From Pigoraptor vietnamica (Eukaryota; Opisthokonta; Filasterea), in assembly GCA_943704525.1 (NCBI GenBank), contig CALSCQ010002493.1, positions 2,501 to 32,943 of the forward strand: a stretch of 30,443 nt of DNA. The letters are read 5' to 3'. Below the pieces are notes generated by a model. The model did not search any database. It had not been told where the DNA came from and was given only the letters and a program-made list of their open reading frames with translations. Each line of letters starts with the position of its first letter. Positions within the stretch are counted from its first letter, which is position 1. Both the position numbers and the translations under genes were made by a program. Positions 10,617 through 21,395 of the stretch are shown here, one piece after another.

Positions 10617-13600
10617 GTGGGGTGTACGTGTGGTCCGTGTGGTGCGTGTGCGTATGAGTGCGTGTGCGTATGAGTGCGTGTGCCGCTGGTGCATGTGTGT
10701 GTGCATGTGCGCGTTGTGCCGATCCTCTTGTATCGCTGAGGCTTCCGGTCCCACAGGGTTTTCTGGACGAGATCAACACGTGCAACCACCTCGGCGTCCT
10801 TGCCGAAATCGTCTGTCGCCGCACTTTCCTCGGTCGCCCCATCCACCCCCTCGTCTGCTTCATGGCCGCCTGCAACCCATACAAGACGTCGCCCGCTCCG
10901 AGGGGTCGCCCCGTGGGCCTTGCAACGGCCGCGTCACGTGCCATGGGGAGCGGCGATCGGCTTGTCTACCGCGTGAACGAACTGCCGGCCTCACTCATCC
11001 CGTACATGTGAGTTCTTTGTCACGCCTCTTGTCTCTGTCTGTTCGCACCGCGCTCCACGCTCGTCCTCCCGTCTTTATTATGCGTTTCTTCTCTCATCCC
11101 ATGCCTTGTGTTGCAGCTGGGACTACGGCTCGCTTGATAAGAACGACGAGCGCAACTACGTCGACATGATGGTCCGAGATGCCCGTGTGTCACTCACGAC
11201 CGAATGCAACGAGCGCCGTATTCGTCCCAACGGCGATGTCGGTGCGCTCGACAGCGCAACCGTTGAGCTGCTCCTTGCGTCGCAGCAGTTCATGAGGACG
11301 TCGGAAGGGGAGGCCAGTGTGAGCCTGAGGGACGTGAGGCGATTCCTCATCCTGCGGCGGTGGTTCTTCTTTGCCCTCCATGACCGTAGCAACGAGACGC
11401 CGGGAGGGTACTGGAACGCCGCGTGGAATCCGTTTCGCGGCAACGAAAGGCGCGGCATCGCCAACATCCACCTGCGCGCTGTCGTGCTTGCGCTCGGGCA
11501 CTGCTATTTTGTGCGGCTTGCTTCGAGGGAAGGGCGCAGTGCGTACCTCGGGGCGCTTTCCGCGTCTCTGCGCTTGGAGGCATGCAGAAGTGTACGGATG
11601 CAAGTGTCGGCGCCGTTTGACGTCGAGTTCACGGAGACGCTGCGCGCTGAGCAGCGCGACTACATCGCAAGGATGGAGCTACCGAGTGGGATCGCGCAGA
11701 ACGAAGCGCTGCTGGAGAACGTGTTTGTGCTATTGGTGTGCGTCCTCAATCGCATGCCCGTCTTTGTCGTGGGACGACCGGGGTGCTCCAAGTCGCTGTC
11801 GATGCGCCTCATTTTCAGGTCTGTCTGTGTGCGCGCGTGTGTGTGTTGCAGAGTTTTTCATTCTGTGTGGCTGTTAGGGCACACGCATGCATTTGTTAAT
11901 CACGACTCCCACAGCAACCTTCGCGGTGTCGATTCGAAGGACCCCTTCCTCAAGCGACATCCGCAAGTGTACACAGTGTCGTACCAGGGCTCGGCATCGT
12001 CAACGTCCGAGGGCATTCGCAAGGTAACTCATTCACCCGTCCATCGATGTGTGATGTTTTTGTCGCTGTGCGCTCGCACGACTTATCGGTTGCCGACTTC
12101 GCGTAACGTTACGTCTGCAGGTCTTTGAGAAGGCGCACAAGTACAGCGACGAAGGGTCTGAGGGCGACGCCGCGCGAAACCGCGTCATTTCGGTGGTGCT
12201 GCTGGACGAAGTGGGCCTCGCGGAGGATGCTCCCGAAAACCCGCTCAAGGTGCGTTGCTTGACTGCTGAATTGCATCGGGATTCTGGCCGCGGGGTTGGG
12301 GGGGATTCGCACCTTGCGACGCGCTTACCAAGGAAGTATAGTCTTGGTCATTGTGCCAATTGTGCTGCATTGGGTATGTCTGAACACCAACACGTCTCTG
12401 CCGAAGTAGGCGCTGCACAGCCTCCTCGAGCCCAGTACGGGCGACGGCCTGCGCGTCGCAGTCGTGGGCATCAGCAACTACGCCCTTGACGCCGCCAAGA
12501 TGAACCGCGCGATTCACCTCTCTCGCCCTCTCCCCGACGTGGAGGACCTCGAAAACACGGCCGTCGCCATACACGAGGGACTGGCGAACGAGGCGGGGAG
12601 GCACCCGGACGTGGCTGTCGTCAAGCAGTCGCTGCTTGGGCCACTGGCGAAGCACTACGCCGCCCACGAGAAGAACCAGGACCCGCCGAACTTCCACGGG
12701 CTGAGGGACTTTTACGCCATTGTTACGCAGCTGGCGCGCCGTGTGCTCGCAGACGGGACCCTCCTGGACCGAGAGGTGGGCCTTTTGTGACTCGCGCTGT
12801 TTTCGCGCTCACGAAGAAATGTTTGCAAACTCAATCTCATATTTCCCATTCGAATCCGCCAGCGCGACAAGGATCTCGCTGCGACCGTCTCGCGGGCGAT
12901 ACAGCGCAACTTCGGCGGGGGTCCCAAGCCCATCCCGAACACTCTCATCGAGGCTTTGCGCACGTACGGTGACGTCGATAACCCCGTCCCCGTCCTCGAA
13001 CTCATCCAAGAGAACATCAGCGACAGGAGCGCCCGTCACCTTATGCTCGTCGCAAACGGCGACTCTGCGCTGAACATCCTCGCCGAGCTGCTTGCCGAGA
13101 GCAACTTTGCGGTGCTTTACGGGAGCCAGTTCCCCGGGGACATCGGAGACCCCGAATACACCCACCGGATGCTCGGACAGGTCATCCTCTGCATGGAGGC
13201 GGGGCGGTGGGTGTTGCGTAGCATTCGTTCGTGAGCACTTTCGTTTTGTGCTGACATGGCAGACGTTCATGGTGCTTCATTTGGTCTGACGGTCCACTCG
13301 CGCGTCGCAGGTGCGTCGTCCTGAAGGACCTCGAGGGCCTCCACAGCGGACTCTACGACATGCTCAACCAGAATTACACCCAGGTCGGCCAGCGCCGCAA
13401 CTGCCGTGTCGCTCTCGGCCCCGTGAGCAACCCGATGTGTCACGTGCACGACGCCTTCCGGTGCATTGTCCTCCAGCCGCTCGCGACGGTGAACGACGCC
13501 GACCCGCCCTTCCTCAACCGCTTTGAGAAGCACCGCCTGCGCTACGACCGCATACTCGACGGGACGTGCGCGGCGACTGCGTATGTGATGGCGCAGAACT

Positions 13601-16600
13601 GGGTCGACGACTTTGTTCGCCAGACGTCTGCTGTGGAGGGAGAGGACACAAACGTGCTTTCGGGCGCCGTGGCGCTGGCAGAGACCTTCCTCGGCTTCCA
13701 CGAGGACACCCTTCCGTCACTGGCGCTTCACTGCATGCGCCTTCTGGGCGATAGGACCGATTCCGCAAGCGTGCTCGCAAGGTGGGCCTTTGTGACGCGA
13801 ATGGTTGTGATACCCCGTGTGCGCGTAGTGCCGTTCTGAGTGCAACAACGGACTCCTGTGCCGCGTGTGGTTGTCATACCGCGTGTGCGCCTACAGTTTA
13901 TTCTGAGCGCAATAACGTATCCTGTGCCGCACCGCAGCATGAAAGCGTTCCTTCTCCGCACGGTGACGTGCGACGGCATCCTGCGCTTGCGCGGGTCCGC
14001 TCTTGCACGCGATCATCCCGGAGAGGCCGTCGAAATCGCCCGCCGTTACTTTGAGGGGGAGATTCCGGGCACGAAGGGTCCTCTGAGCCTCGCGGCGGCT
14101 GTGACGCTCGCTCGCCACCTGTCGAATGTGAGTCGTTACCCCACACGCTCGAATTACTGCTTGCTGAGCGCTGCGCTGTGCGTAACAATTTTGAATGTTG
14201 GTCGCATGCATTTACCTAGGTTCTGTCCTCTTCCGCCCTTGCTTCCCCCGAATCCAACACGCATTAATCCACTCGTGTATCACTGTAGGCGGACGTGGGT
14301 TTCAACGCCGTTGTGATGACATTTTCCAGTGTGCACACCGACCCGCGGGCGTTTCTGTCGGACGTGCGCGGCGTTCGCACGGAAAAGGTCGGGGCGTTCT
14401 CGCACGAGCGTGACCTGACGGACTGTCTCGCCGATTTTTTCGCGCCATCTCGAGAAGACGCGACGCTGGTGCTTCAGCTGGATGCGCAGGCCGACTCCCG
14501 TCACGTGATCCACGCACGGTTCCTCGTGGAAGAGCGACGCCGGGCAGCGCGCGAAGCCCTGCAACGCGGGATCGCGAGCGGCGCGCGTGACGTCATCATC
14601 ATGCTGCACCTTTCCCGCCAAGCGCTGCGCGAGTCGTGCACGTCGGGGGGCGCGCGCGTCGGTCGCGTGGAGCTGCCGTTTGCCGGGTGGCAATTTGCGT
14701 TTGGGGGGGCGTGGGTGCAGCTCGCCGTCGACACTCTCGAGATGCCTGAGATTGACGTGGGGTGAGTGCATCTTTGCCCAGTACGTTCGCTATTCCCAAT
14801 GACGTGAAATGGAGTGCTGACAAGGCAGTCGCGTACATATTGCAGTTGTGAGTGCGAGTGTGTGCTCTTCGGTCTGCTGCTGACTTTGGACCTTGGCTCG
14901 CAGGCTGTGGATGGACCGACCCGTGCACGAAGTCCTCCTTGCAGGTGACGTCATGCTCGGCCACCGCCTCGTTCGCGATGCCATCCCACACGTTTATGCC
15001 CACATCAAGTTTGCGCGCGATAGAGAGGACGACGACGATCGCGTCAACACGCGTGTGCGCCGAATTCTCGCTGCGTTTGACAGCAGGGCTGGGGAGCACA
15101 CGGGACTGAGCGCGGAGCGCGCCTCGGAGCTCGTCGACTGCCTTTACAAGCGCATTTTGCGCCACCTGGAAGCGGCCGCTATCAACCAGCCACGCGACTG
15201 GACTGGGAGCTGGCTCACGAACGCCGCGTGGGACGCACGTCGACTCGTTCTCCATACTACGATGGCGCGTGCTGCCGTCGACGTCGTCACGTGCCTCGTG
15301 ACGGTGCCACTGCTCGATCTCATCGCGTCCCTCGAGCGAGAGAACGCGTTAGAGAGCTATTTGGCCGAGGGCTACGCGCTCCCGGTCGCCGCACGCGAGG
15401 CGTGGCGCAACGCGATGCTGGCCGGCGCGATTGCGCCCCTCGCAGCAACCGCTGACAGCCGTTCGCACGCTTCCGATATCAAACAGGTTACGCTGGCGTG
15501 TCCTCTCATGCGCCCTGACGTGCTGCTGTTCTCGTCTGTCGTGTACGCGACTGTCGAGTCCGTCGTGCAGGCGGCCGCGTCACTGCCTGGCGACACTGCC
15601 CAACGCGTCGTTCGTGGGACACTCGAATCCGTACTTGCGTCCCTCGGCTTGCCGCTGTTTGACACGTGCGATGAGGCCGGCGCTGCGTTGAGGGAAGCAT
15701 ATCTCTACGACTTCACCTCACGTGCCGCGCGGGACGTCCGGTTGTGCGATGCACTCAAGAGGTGTGTACGTGCCGTTTCCACCAGCCCCGACGAAGACGC
15801 GCCGCACCCAGCACAGCTGCACTTGTCCATGTACCGCGATGGCAGCGCACTCGTGGCTCAAGCCCGGCTCATTGCACTCGCCGCCGTGGGTTCGTCGGCG
15901 TGGGAGGGGAATGCGAGGGGCATTGACGGCCTGTTCGCGGAAATGGCGGGCGACGTGGTCTCGCCGGAGGAATTGGGCGCCGCTCTCGTTGCGCATGTGT
16001 TGCTCTCGCTCCTTCCTACGTCGTCGTGCGTGGTCGCGTGCGGGGGCGTCCCTCAGTGGGAGGCGCTTGCCACTCGCGCCATGACGCTCGCAGTGACCGC
16101 AAGCGCGGGTGCTGCCCTTCCACCGGTTGCGCAGGGTGTTCGCGCATGCATCGAGCTTGCGTCTCTCATCAGCGAAACTGGCTGTCTTGACACGAGCGTC
16201 CTCACCGATTTGGCTGATGCGCTTCGCGCGGCCGCCGGGACGGATGCCTTTTGCGACGTGGATGCGTACCGCGCGGCGATGGAGGCCGTCGCTGGCCTGT
16301 GGAAGGGCGGTCGTGGTGGCACTGGGGACAGTGACGATGAGGCGTCGGATGGGGATTCCGAGGCCACTTCTGACGAGAGCGAGGGTGAAGGAGACGACGG
16401 TGGCATGGAGGAATGGCAAGAGAATCTGGACACGAGCGGCGACAGTGGCGAAGTGGTCGAGGCGGACGTGGATGAGGGAGAAGACGACGGCGACAGCGAA
16501 CCGAGCGGAGGCGATGCAGGCGACGCGTGGACGATGGCCGAACGCCACGATGCGCCGCCTTCCGCGGGTGAGCCCACACTGGTCGAGGAACGCGACGCGG

Positions 16601-19600
16601 ACGCCGATGTTGAGCACGCGACTGCCGAGCACGTGAGCGCTCATGCGTTGCCCGCAGCGGCGTGCCTCGTTGCCATGGCGTCGTGCTGGTTGCAGGGATC
16701 GCAGTTTGAATTGAAGGTGGTCGATGCGGCCCTCGAGTACGCGCTCTCCGACGACTTCGTCGCGCGCCACCCGGCCATGGCGAAGAACGTCTTGTTGCTC
16801 GTTGTGAGGGAGGCGGCGACGGCGCTAAACGTGCACGACGGGATTTTGCGTATTGGAGACGCTCACGTGTTGGAGGCGATGCGCGACGGAGGATCGCACG
16901 TGGCCGCTGATCGCCCGCTGATGCTTGCGTGCTCCCTCGAGCGAGCCCTGCGCAGCGCAGCCACTGCTTCGGGCCGAGCGGATTCTGCGCTGTTCTGCCT
17001 TTTCGTCGACGTTCTTCCCTGCGTTGGCGATGCACTGCCGACGAGCGCGTTTTCTGCGGCAGTTGAACAGCTCACAGCAGTCGCAGAAGACGCGCTCCGC
17101 GGCGACGTCGGCGTTGGGGAGTGGTCTCCATTGCTTCGTGAAGCGTGCGACGCCGTCAAGCGCACTGCGCGCGATGGCACAGACGAAACGCGCACATTGC
17201 TCCGCTGCGCATGCGCCGTCGCCGCCATCGTGGCGTTCTGGCGAAGCTGCGCCGTACCACTCTTTGACTGCTCGTGCGAAGAGAACCGGTCGCAGGCGCA
17301 AAAGGAGGCCGTCGCCGTCATCAACCAGTGCTTCTCACGCACTCATGGCGTCGATTCGCTCGAGCCAGCGCGCATGCACTTTCTGCGCGTGCTGCGTGCG
17401 AGCGGCGTTGGCCTGCCCGCAATGCACGACCTGTTGGAACCTGAGGGCTCTCTGGCCGCCCTCCTCCCGTGGACGTCCGGCATGCTCGGCGCTCCCAACA
17501 CTGCGTCCCCGTTTTCGACGTGCCCGTTTAGGGCGTCGGGCGGTATCGGGGGCCGTTGCGCGGAGGCCGTGGAACACTTCCTTCACCGCGGAGACCGCAC
17601 CGATATCGAGCGCCTGATGGCGCAGGCCGCGAGGGCTGACGAGAGGGAGAGTGTGCGGCTTGGGCTGCTGAGGGCCATCGCTTCGCAGATACACTTTGCG
17701 CGCGCCATTTCGGACCGCTCTGAGGCGTCGGCGACGCAGATCCGGTGGCTGCACGACCACGCCGACCGCCATCTCGCCGGATGCCCCCGGCCGTACATCA
17801 GTCTCTTCAAGGCGCTTGTAGCAAACGACTGGCACGCGGGCGATGCTTCCATGTTCCACGTGGGGCCGCACGTGGAACCGGAGCGGTTGTTTGTGTCTGC
17901 GACCGCACTCGACTATGCGATTGCCGTTCTGTCGCTGGACGAGAGTTCGACGCCGCTGTGGCTGTATGCGGCGCGGCCGGGCGACGCGGCGAACGATTTT
18001 GTGATCGGAGCGCAGGGGAACGACACGGCAATGGTCGGGCGCGCTCTCCACGCGAACGGAGTGGCTGTGCATCGATACCGGTGTGTGTGCGGCTACGTGT
18101 TTGTTATCGACAACTGCGGGGAGCCCGGGCACGACGCGAACGACCGGAACATTCGGGGCGTTTGCCCTGGAAATGGGCAGCCTTGCGGTCGCCCCATTGG
18201 ACAACCGGCGGCGCAAACGCAGCAGGACCGCATCGATCGGTCGCCACTGACTGGCGACGCGCAGGCTGGTGCGGAGAGGGGTGGGTTTCACTGTGGTGGT
18301 CTTGGTCGTTGCCGTTGTGTTCTGTTTTCGCTCACCCACGCGCGCGCGCAGGCTTCCTCCTCGATCTCGCGGACGAGGAGCTCGCTCCGGTTACCACGAC
18401 CGCGCGCGGGCTGTCCCGTCCTGTCTACCGCCTGGCTTTGCATGCTGCCCTTGCGTGCATCGCTGTTGGGTTGGACGCGCGTGTGATCCCCGACGCGCAT
18501 CGCGAGGGCGTGCTCGACCAAATCCGTGCGACCGGGCGCCCGCGTATGACTCCGCAAGTGCTTGCTGGTGCTCTAGAGGCAAACTTTGCCGCTATTGTGT
18601 CGGCTTACAACTGCACCGCCGAGCACGCCGCTGGCGCGGTTCACCACGCATGCGACCTCTTCCGTGCCGCTTTGCGTCCCACGGAAGGATCTGCCGCGCG
18701 CCTCCGCGTCGGGCGCTTGACCACAGCGCAGGACCGCGATGCGTGGGAGGACGTCTTTGCGCACACCTCGGCGCTTCCCGCCCTCGAGAGTGTCCCTGCT
18801 GCCGTGGCGGCATTCCGCGCATCGCCCGAGCGCGCCTCTGTGACGGCACTGAACGTGTGTGAGCGGGAACTGGAGGAAGCTGGAGACGAACCGCCGTACA
18901 GTGGCCTTCACGGCGCATTTCGCTCTGTTGGGTCCGCCACTCCGGAATCCATTGGTGTCCGGACGAACGACGACGTCCGCGCGCTGTATCCGTTCTTGGC
19001 GGTGCTCTTCGACGCAATGGGCACGGCGCAGTCGCCTCGCCTCGTGCGCTGGCTTGCGCCGCTGCTCGAGTGGCCGCGCGTGGTCATTGCAGAGAAGGCG
19101 ATGGTTGCCACGCGGAAGGACCTCTGCAAAACGACTGTGGCGCAGTTTCTGGAAGAGATACGGAACACGAAGCCGAGGTGGGTTGGGCGCGGCAGCGTGT
19201 TTCAGCCAGCGGGTTTGCTGCTGCAACGGACACTCACTGCACGTGGCACCGCTTGCGTTTGTCTGTTTGCTTTTCGCACTCTATTTTGGTCTAACGTGGC
19301 CCTGGGCCGGCACCAACCGTCACAGGGCTCAATTCACTGCGATGCAAGAGCAGTTCCGCCAGTTTGAGTGCGCGTGGAATGCGGTGTGCGGGCGTGTGAC
19401 GTCGTACGGGTGCCAACAGGACGTGCATATTGAGCGCATGTCAGCCACGACGCCCCTCTCGTACTGCTGCCTCGAGGGCAAGCCGGACGGCGATGGCACG
19501 CACCTGCTCATCCTCATCGAGCACCTCGTGGGCATTCAGAACGCTTTCCTGGAGAAGGCGCTCGAGTGTGCGACACTCGACTGCCTCGCCGTCGACCAGC

Positions 19601-20833
19601 ACGTGCGCGGCATCCCCGCCGTCCCCGTGCTGAGCGCTCAGGTGCGTGTCTCAGGCCTTGCCTATTACTCGGCTATCGACGTGTGCTCAACGCTGTGTTT
19701 TCGTTGCAGGAGGCCGACATGGTATGGAGCCGAGAAATCGAAGGACCAAGTGGCGCTGCGAGTGACGTCGACGCGGACGACGAGATGGCCGAGCAGTTTG
19801 CGGCAGATGCCCTGCTCAAGGCACAGTTTATCGCGTTTGACCTCCGATACGGTCACGGCACGCGCGCGCTGTGTGCGTACGACAAGCTGGAGGCGGCGCT
19901 TGCCTCTTCAATCGTCGGCGGAAGGAAGAAACTTGACGTGGGTGTCGCCGGGCTACAAATTGACTTGGCCTGGTATTTGTGTGTGTTTTTCCAGCCCTTG
20001 TATCATTCCGCTCACTGCTTCACGCATCGCAGACGTCCAAGCTGGGCTCCGCTTTCGAATACGCCGACGAGGGCTTTGTGCGTCACGTGACGCTCCTCGA
20101 GCAGGTGGACGCCAGGATTGCCCAGAAACACTTGTCGAGCGAAACGGCGGCGCATTTGCGCGCGGGCGGCCTTGTGTTTGGCACGCATGCGGACGCGACC
20201 GATGCACCCACGCTTTTGTCACTCCTCGAAAAGGTGCTCCTCTACCTCCGGCAGACTGGAGGAGCGCCCGACGAGCGACTCGGCACGTACGCCCAGCGTT
20301 GGTTCAGCGCGCGCGTCCCCGCCGTGCTGTGTTCGGAGGGCGCTCTTGGCACTCTGACGCTTGCGCACGCAGTCGCTGCGTATGAGGCGGTCGAGACCGT
20401 CGTTGCCGCGTCCGTCTCTTCCTGCGTCGACGCAGCATACTCCCAGCCGATGGACGATGACGCCAAGCGCCACGTCATCACGTCGCTTACGGCACGGCAG
20501 GGCCCCGTGCGCGCGGCCGCACTTGCGAGCGCCCTCGGCCGGCTCATTCTCCGATACTTCTCTAACGGCAGCGCTTTGCACAACCCGGATGCCCCGCTGT
20601 CAGAGTACTTTGGTCTCGTCTCGTGGCCTCCGGACGCGTGCGGCGCGCCGGTCGACATTTCCTCGACGTCGTACATGAAGGCGAGCGAGGCTGTTGCAGA
20701 GAGGGTCGCGGGCGTGCTGGCGACCGCCGATCTCCGCGTGAAACACTGCCGTGACCTGCACCGTCTCGTCTTGGACGAGGCAAAGGCGGTGGGCAATGTC
20801 TGCGGGCCTGATTGCTGCCACACACACACGCGC

Positions 20834-20880
<47 letters not shown>

Positions 20881-21292
20881 CACACGCACACACGCACACA
20901 CACACACACGCTCACACACACGCACACACTCACACACACACACACACACACACGCACACACACACGCACACACGCACACACACACACACACGCTCACACA
21001 CACGCACATACTCACACTCACACACGCACATACACTCACACGCACACACACTCATACACTCATACACTCACTCTCACTCTCACTCTCACTCATACTCTCA
21101 CTCTCACACACATACACTCAACGGCTGTTGTGCGTTGCGTGCTGACCAATTTCTCGTCATAACCAGGAGATGCGCACGAGTGAGCCTGACGGCGTGTCGC
21201 ACGTGGGCAGTGCGCGGCCCGCTCAGCGCGTGTCGCGCTTGCAGCCGCGTCGTGTGGCGCCGCAGCAAGTCGGGCGTGGTGACAAGCTATGA
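3587..21292 (+). CDS. RNF213: RNF213 (mysterin)-like giant AAA/RZ-finger E3 ubiquitin ligase, 5,054 aa, 19 exons
   Basis: Exons: 3587-6159, 6266-7882, 8029-9103, 9185-10432, 10757-11007, 11117-11818, 11915-12023, 12121-12249, 12410-12775, 12863-13206, 13311-13781, 13938-14127, 14289-14761, 14904-18268, 18352-19177, 19326-19641, 19710-19937, 20033-20788, 21167-21292. They sum to 15,165 bases, and phase agrees at every junction. Length is close to human RNF213 (about 5,200). Order: basic low-complexity N-terminus, CBM20 (about residues 259-372), long helical arm, degenerate AAA2 (about 1740), active AAA3 (Walker A GETGVGKT about 2117, Walker B FLDEIN), active AAA4 (GRPGCSKS about 2472, Walker [13 protein letters not shown]), helical E3 region, acidic linker (about 3653-3720), RZ finger (about 4243-4284), C-terminal helical domain. 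No RING is found. ATG 3587 is preferred (A at -3, G at +4, Lys-rich start); in-frame ATG 3494 has poorer context. In animals this cytosolic E3 coats bacteria and lipid droplets. The role here is inferred. Confidence 0.95.
4360..4704 (+). other. CBM20 domain of the RNF213-like protein
   Basis: Residues about 259-372 begin [12 protein letters not shown] and contain [16 protein letters not shown], the family pattern in which a strand is followed by a Gly-x-Trp starch-binding tryptophan. Then come [15 protein letters not shown] and a closing strand. A CBM20 in the N-terminal arm is a known RNF213 feature, so this supports orthology. An insert of about 25 residues ([18 protein letters not shown]) interrupts the second half. 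Glycan binding is inferred from the family. Confidence 0.85.
9050..9330 (+). other. degenerate AAA module (AAA2-like) with intact Walker A
   Basis: At 9050-9076 the protein reads [11 protein letters not shown], a complete GxGKS P-loop, and intron 3 (9104-9184) interrupts the domain shortly after. The expected Walker B strand is [11 protein letters not shown], which has a glutamate but no preceding aspartate. This suggests nucleotide binding without normal hydrolysis, as described for the non-catalytic AAA modules of RNF213. Confidence 0.7.
10240..11007 (+). other. catalytic AAA3 module of the RNF213-like protein
   Basis: Walker A is [14 protein letters not shown] at about 10255-10300. After the 324-base intron 4, Walker B is [13 protein letters not shown] at 10757. 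Sensor 1 is MAACNPYK, and the module runs on across the next splice as PYIWDYGSLD. The [10 protein letters not shown] and ACNPY strings are hallmarks of RNF213 family AAA3. All residues for ATP hydrolysis are present. Confidence 0.92.
10519..10700. repeat. TG microsatellite in RNF213 intron 4
   Basis: Intron 4 (10433-10756) is filled by GT/GTGC steps, with a pure (GT)n core at about 10561-10610 and GTGCGTATGA-type degenerate repeats to about 10690. It lies between the AAA3 Walker A and Walker B exons. The acceptor is at 10755-10756. Confidence 0.95.
11755..12530 (+). other. catalytic AAA4 module of the RNF213-like protein
   Basis: Walker A is [17 protein letters not shown] (about 11764-11815), the family's unusual G-x-P-G-x-S-K-S form. 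A following [15 protein letters not shown] segment leads to Walker [13 protein letters not shown] (about 12190-12225). Sensor region [16 protein letters not shown] follows at about 12466-12510. Three small introns (11819-11914, 12024-12120, 12250-12409) lie inside the module. Each splices to restore the conserved motif, which strongly supports the exon calls. Confidence 0.93.
13802..13930. repeat. diverged 66-base tandem duplication in RNF213 intron 11
   Basis: Copy 1 (13802-13864) and copy 2 (13868-13930) both start TGGTTGT-ATACC, pass through TTCTGAG-GCAA-AACG and end CCTGTGCCGC, with scattered differences. The pair makes up most of intron 11 (13782-13937). The acceptor follows the second copy at once. 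Confidence 0.8.
16315..16515 (+). other. acidic Asp/Glu/Ser/Gly linker in the E3 region
   Basis: About residues 3653-3720 are dominated by Asp, Glu, Ser and Gly ([18 protein letters not shown] and similar). The linker precedes the RZ finger by roughly 520-590 residues, near where animal RNF213 carries its C3HC4 RING. No C-x2-C pair occurs in this part of exon 14. Confidence 0.85.
18067..18207 (+). other. divergent RZ-type zinc finger
   Basis: About residues 4243-4284 contain [16 protein letters not shown], a 15-residue spacer, then [13 protein letters not shown]. The usual RZ pattern is C-x3-H-x6-C-x8-C-x2-C, in which the middle cysteine carries the ubiquitin thioester. The middle cysteine (NCG) and the closing CGxPIG are kept. 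The zinc-binding histidine is tyrosine, a cysteine sits two residues after the first ligand, and the last two spacings are expanded. Confidence 0.85.
20819..21115. repeat. CA-rich microsatellite in the last RNF213 intron
   Basis: About 300 bases of (CA)n with regular CACGCA, CACTCA and CATACT interruptions fill most of intron 18 (20789-21166), the longest intron of the gene. The run 20908-20997 partly repeats the pattern of its neighbours, which suggests block duplications in addition to slippage. Confidence 0.95.
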
Positions 21293-21395
21293 ACGTAACG
21301 CGCTTTCGTCAACGAGTTTTTCTATGCAAAGTCGAGTACCGAAATACACGGCAATCACCTAATTAATGTTATTAATTTTCATTTTATGTGTGGTG
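21293..21395. other. convergent 3' spacer between RNF213 and FLCN
   Basis: Only 103 bases separate the two stop codons, so the 3' UTRs probably overlap. The spacer becomes AT-rich at 21359-21385 (TTAATGTTATTAATTTTC), one of the few AT-rich patches here, and it probably serves 3'-end formation on one or both strands. No canonical AATAAA is present on either strand. Confidence 0.55.

Noticed and set aside
9548-10846. Minus-strand ORF of 432 residues opposite RNF213 exon 4 and intron 4
   Set aside because: It is the antisense shadow of GC-rich coding sequence plus the TG tract (long Thr/His run). It has no protein-family character, while the plus strand carries clear AAA motifs.
15718-16770. 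Minus-strand ORF of 350 residues inside RNF213 exon 14, and similar antisense ORFs at 4352-5164 and 17335-18339
   Set aside because: Arg/His-rich composition typical of reversed GC-rich codons. They lie wholly inside exons with strong evidence on the plus strand.
19938-19974. Alternative RNF213 exon 17 donor GTATTT at 19973, which would add [10 protein letters not shown]
   Set aside because: It leaves phase 2, whereas the next exon at 20033 must be entered in phase 0. The donor GTGGGT at 19938 gives matching phase.
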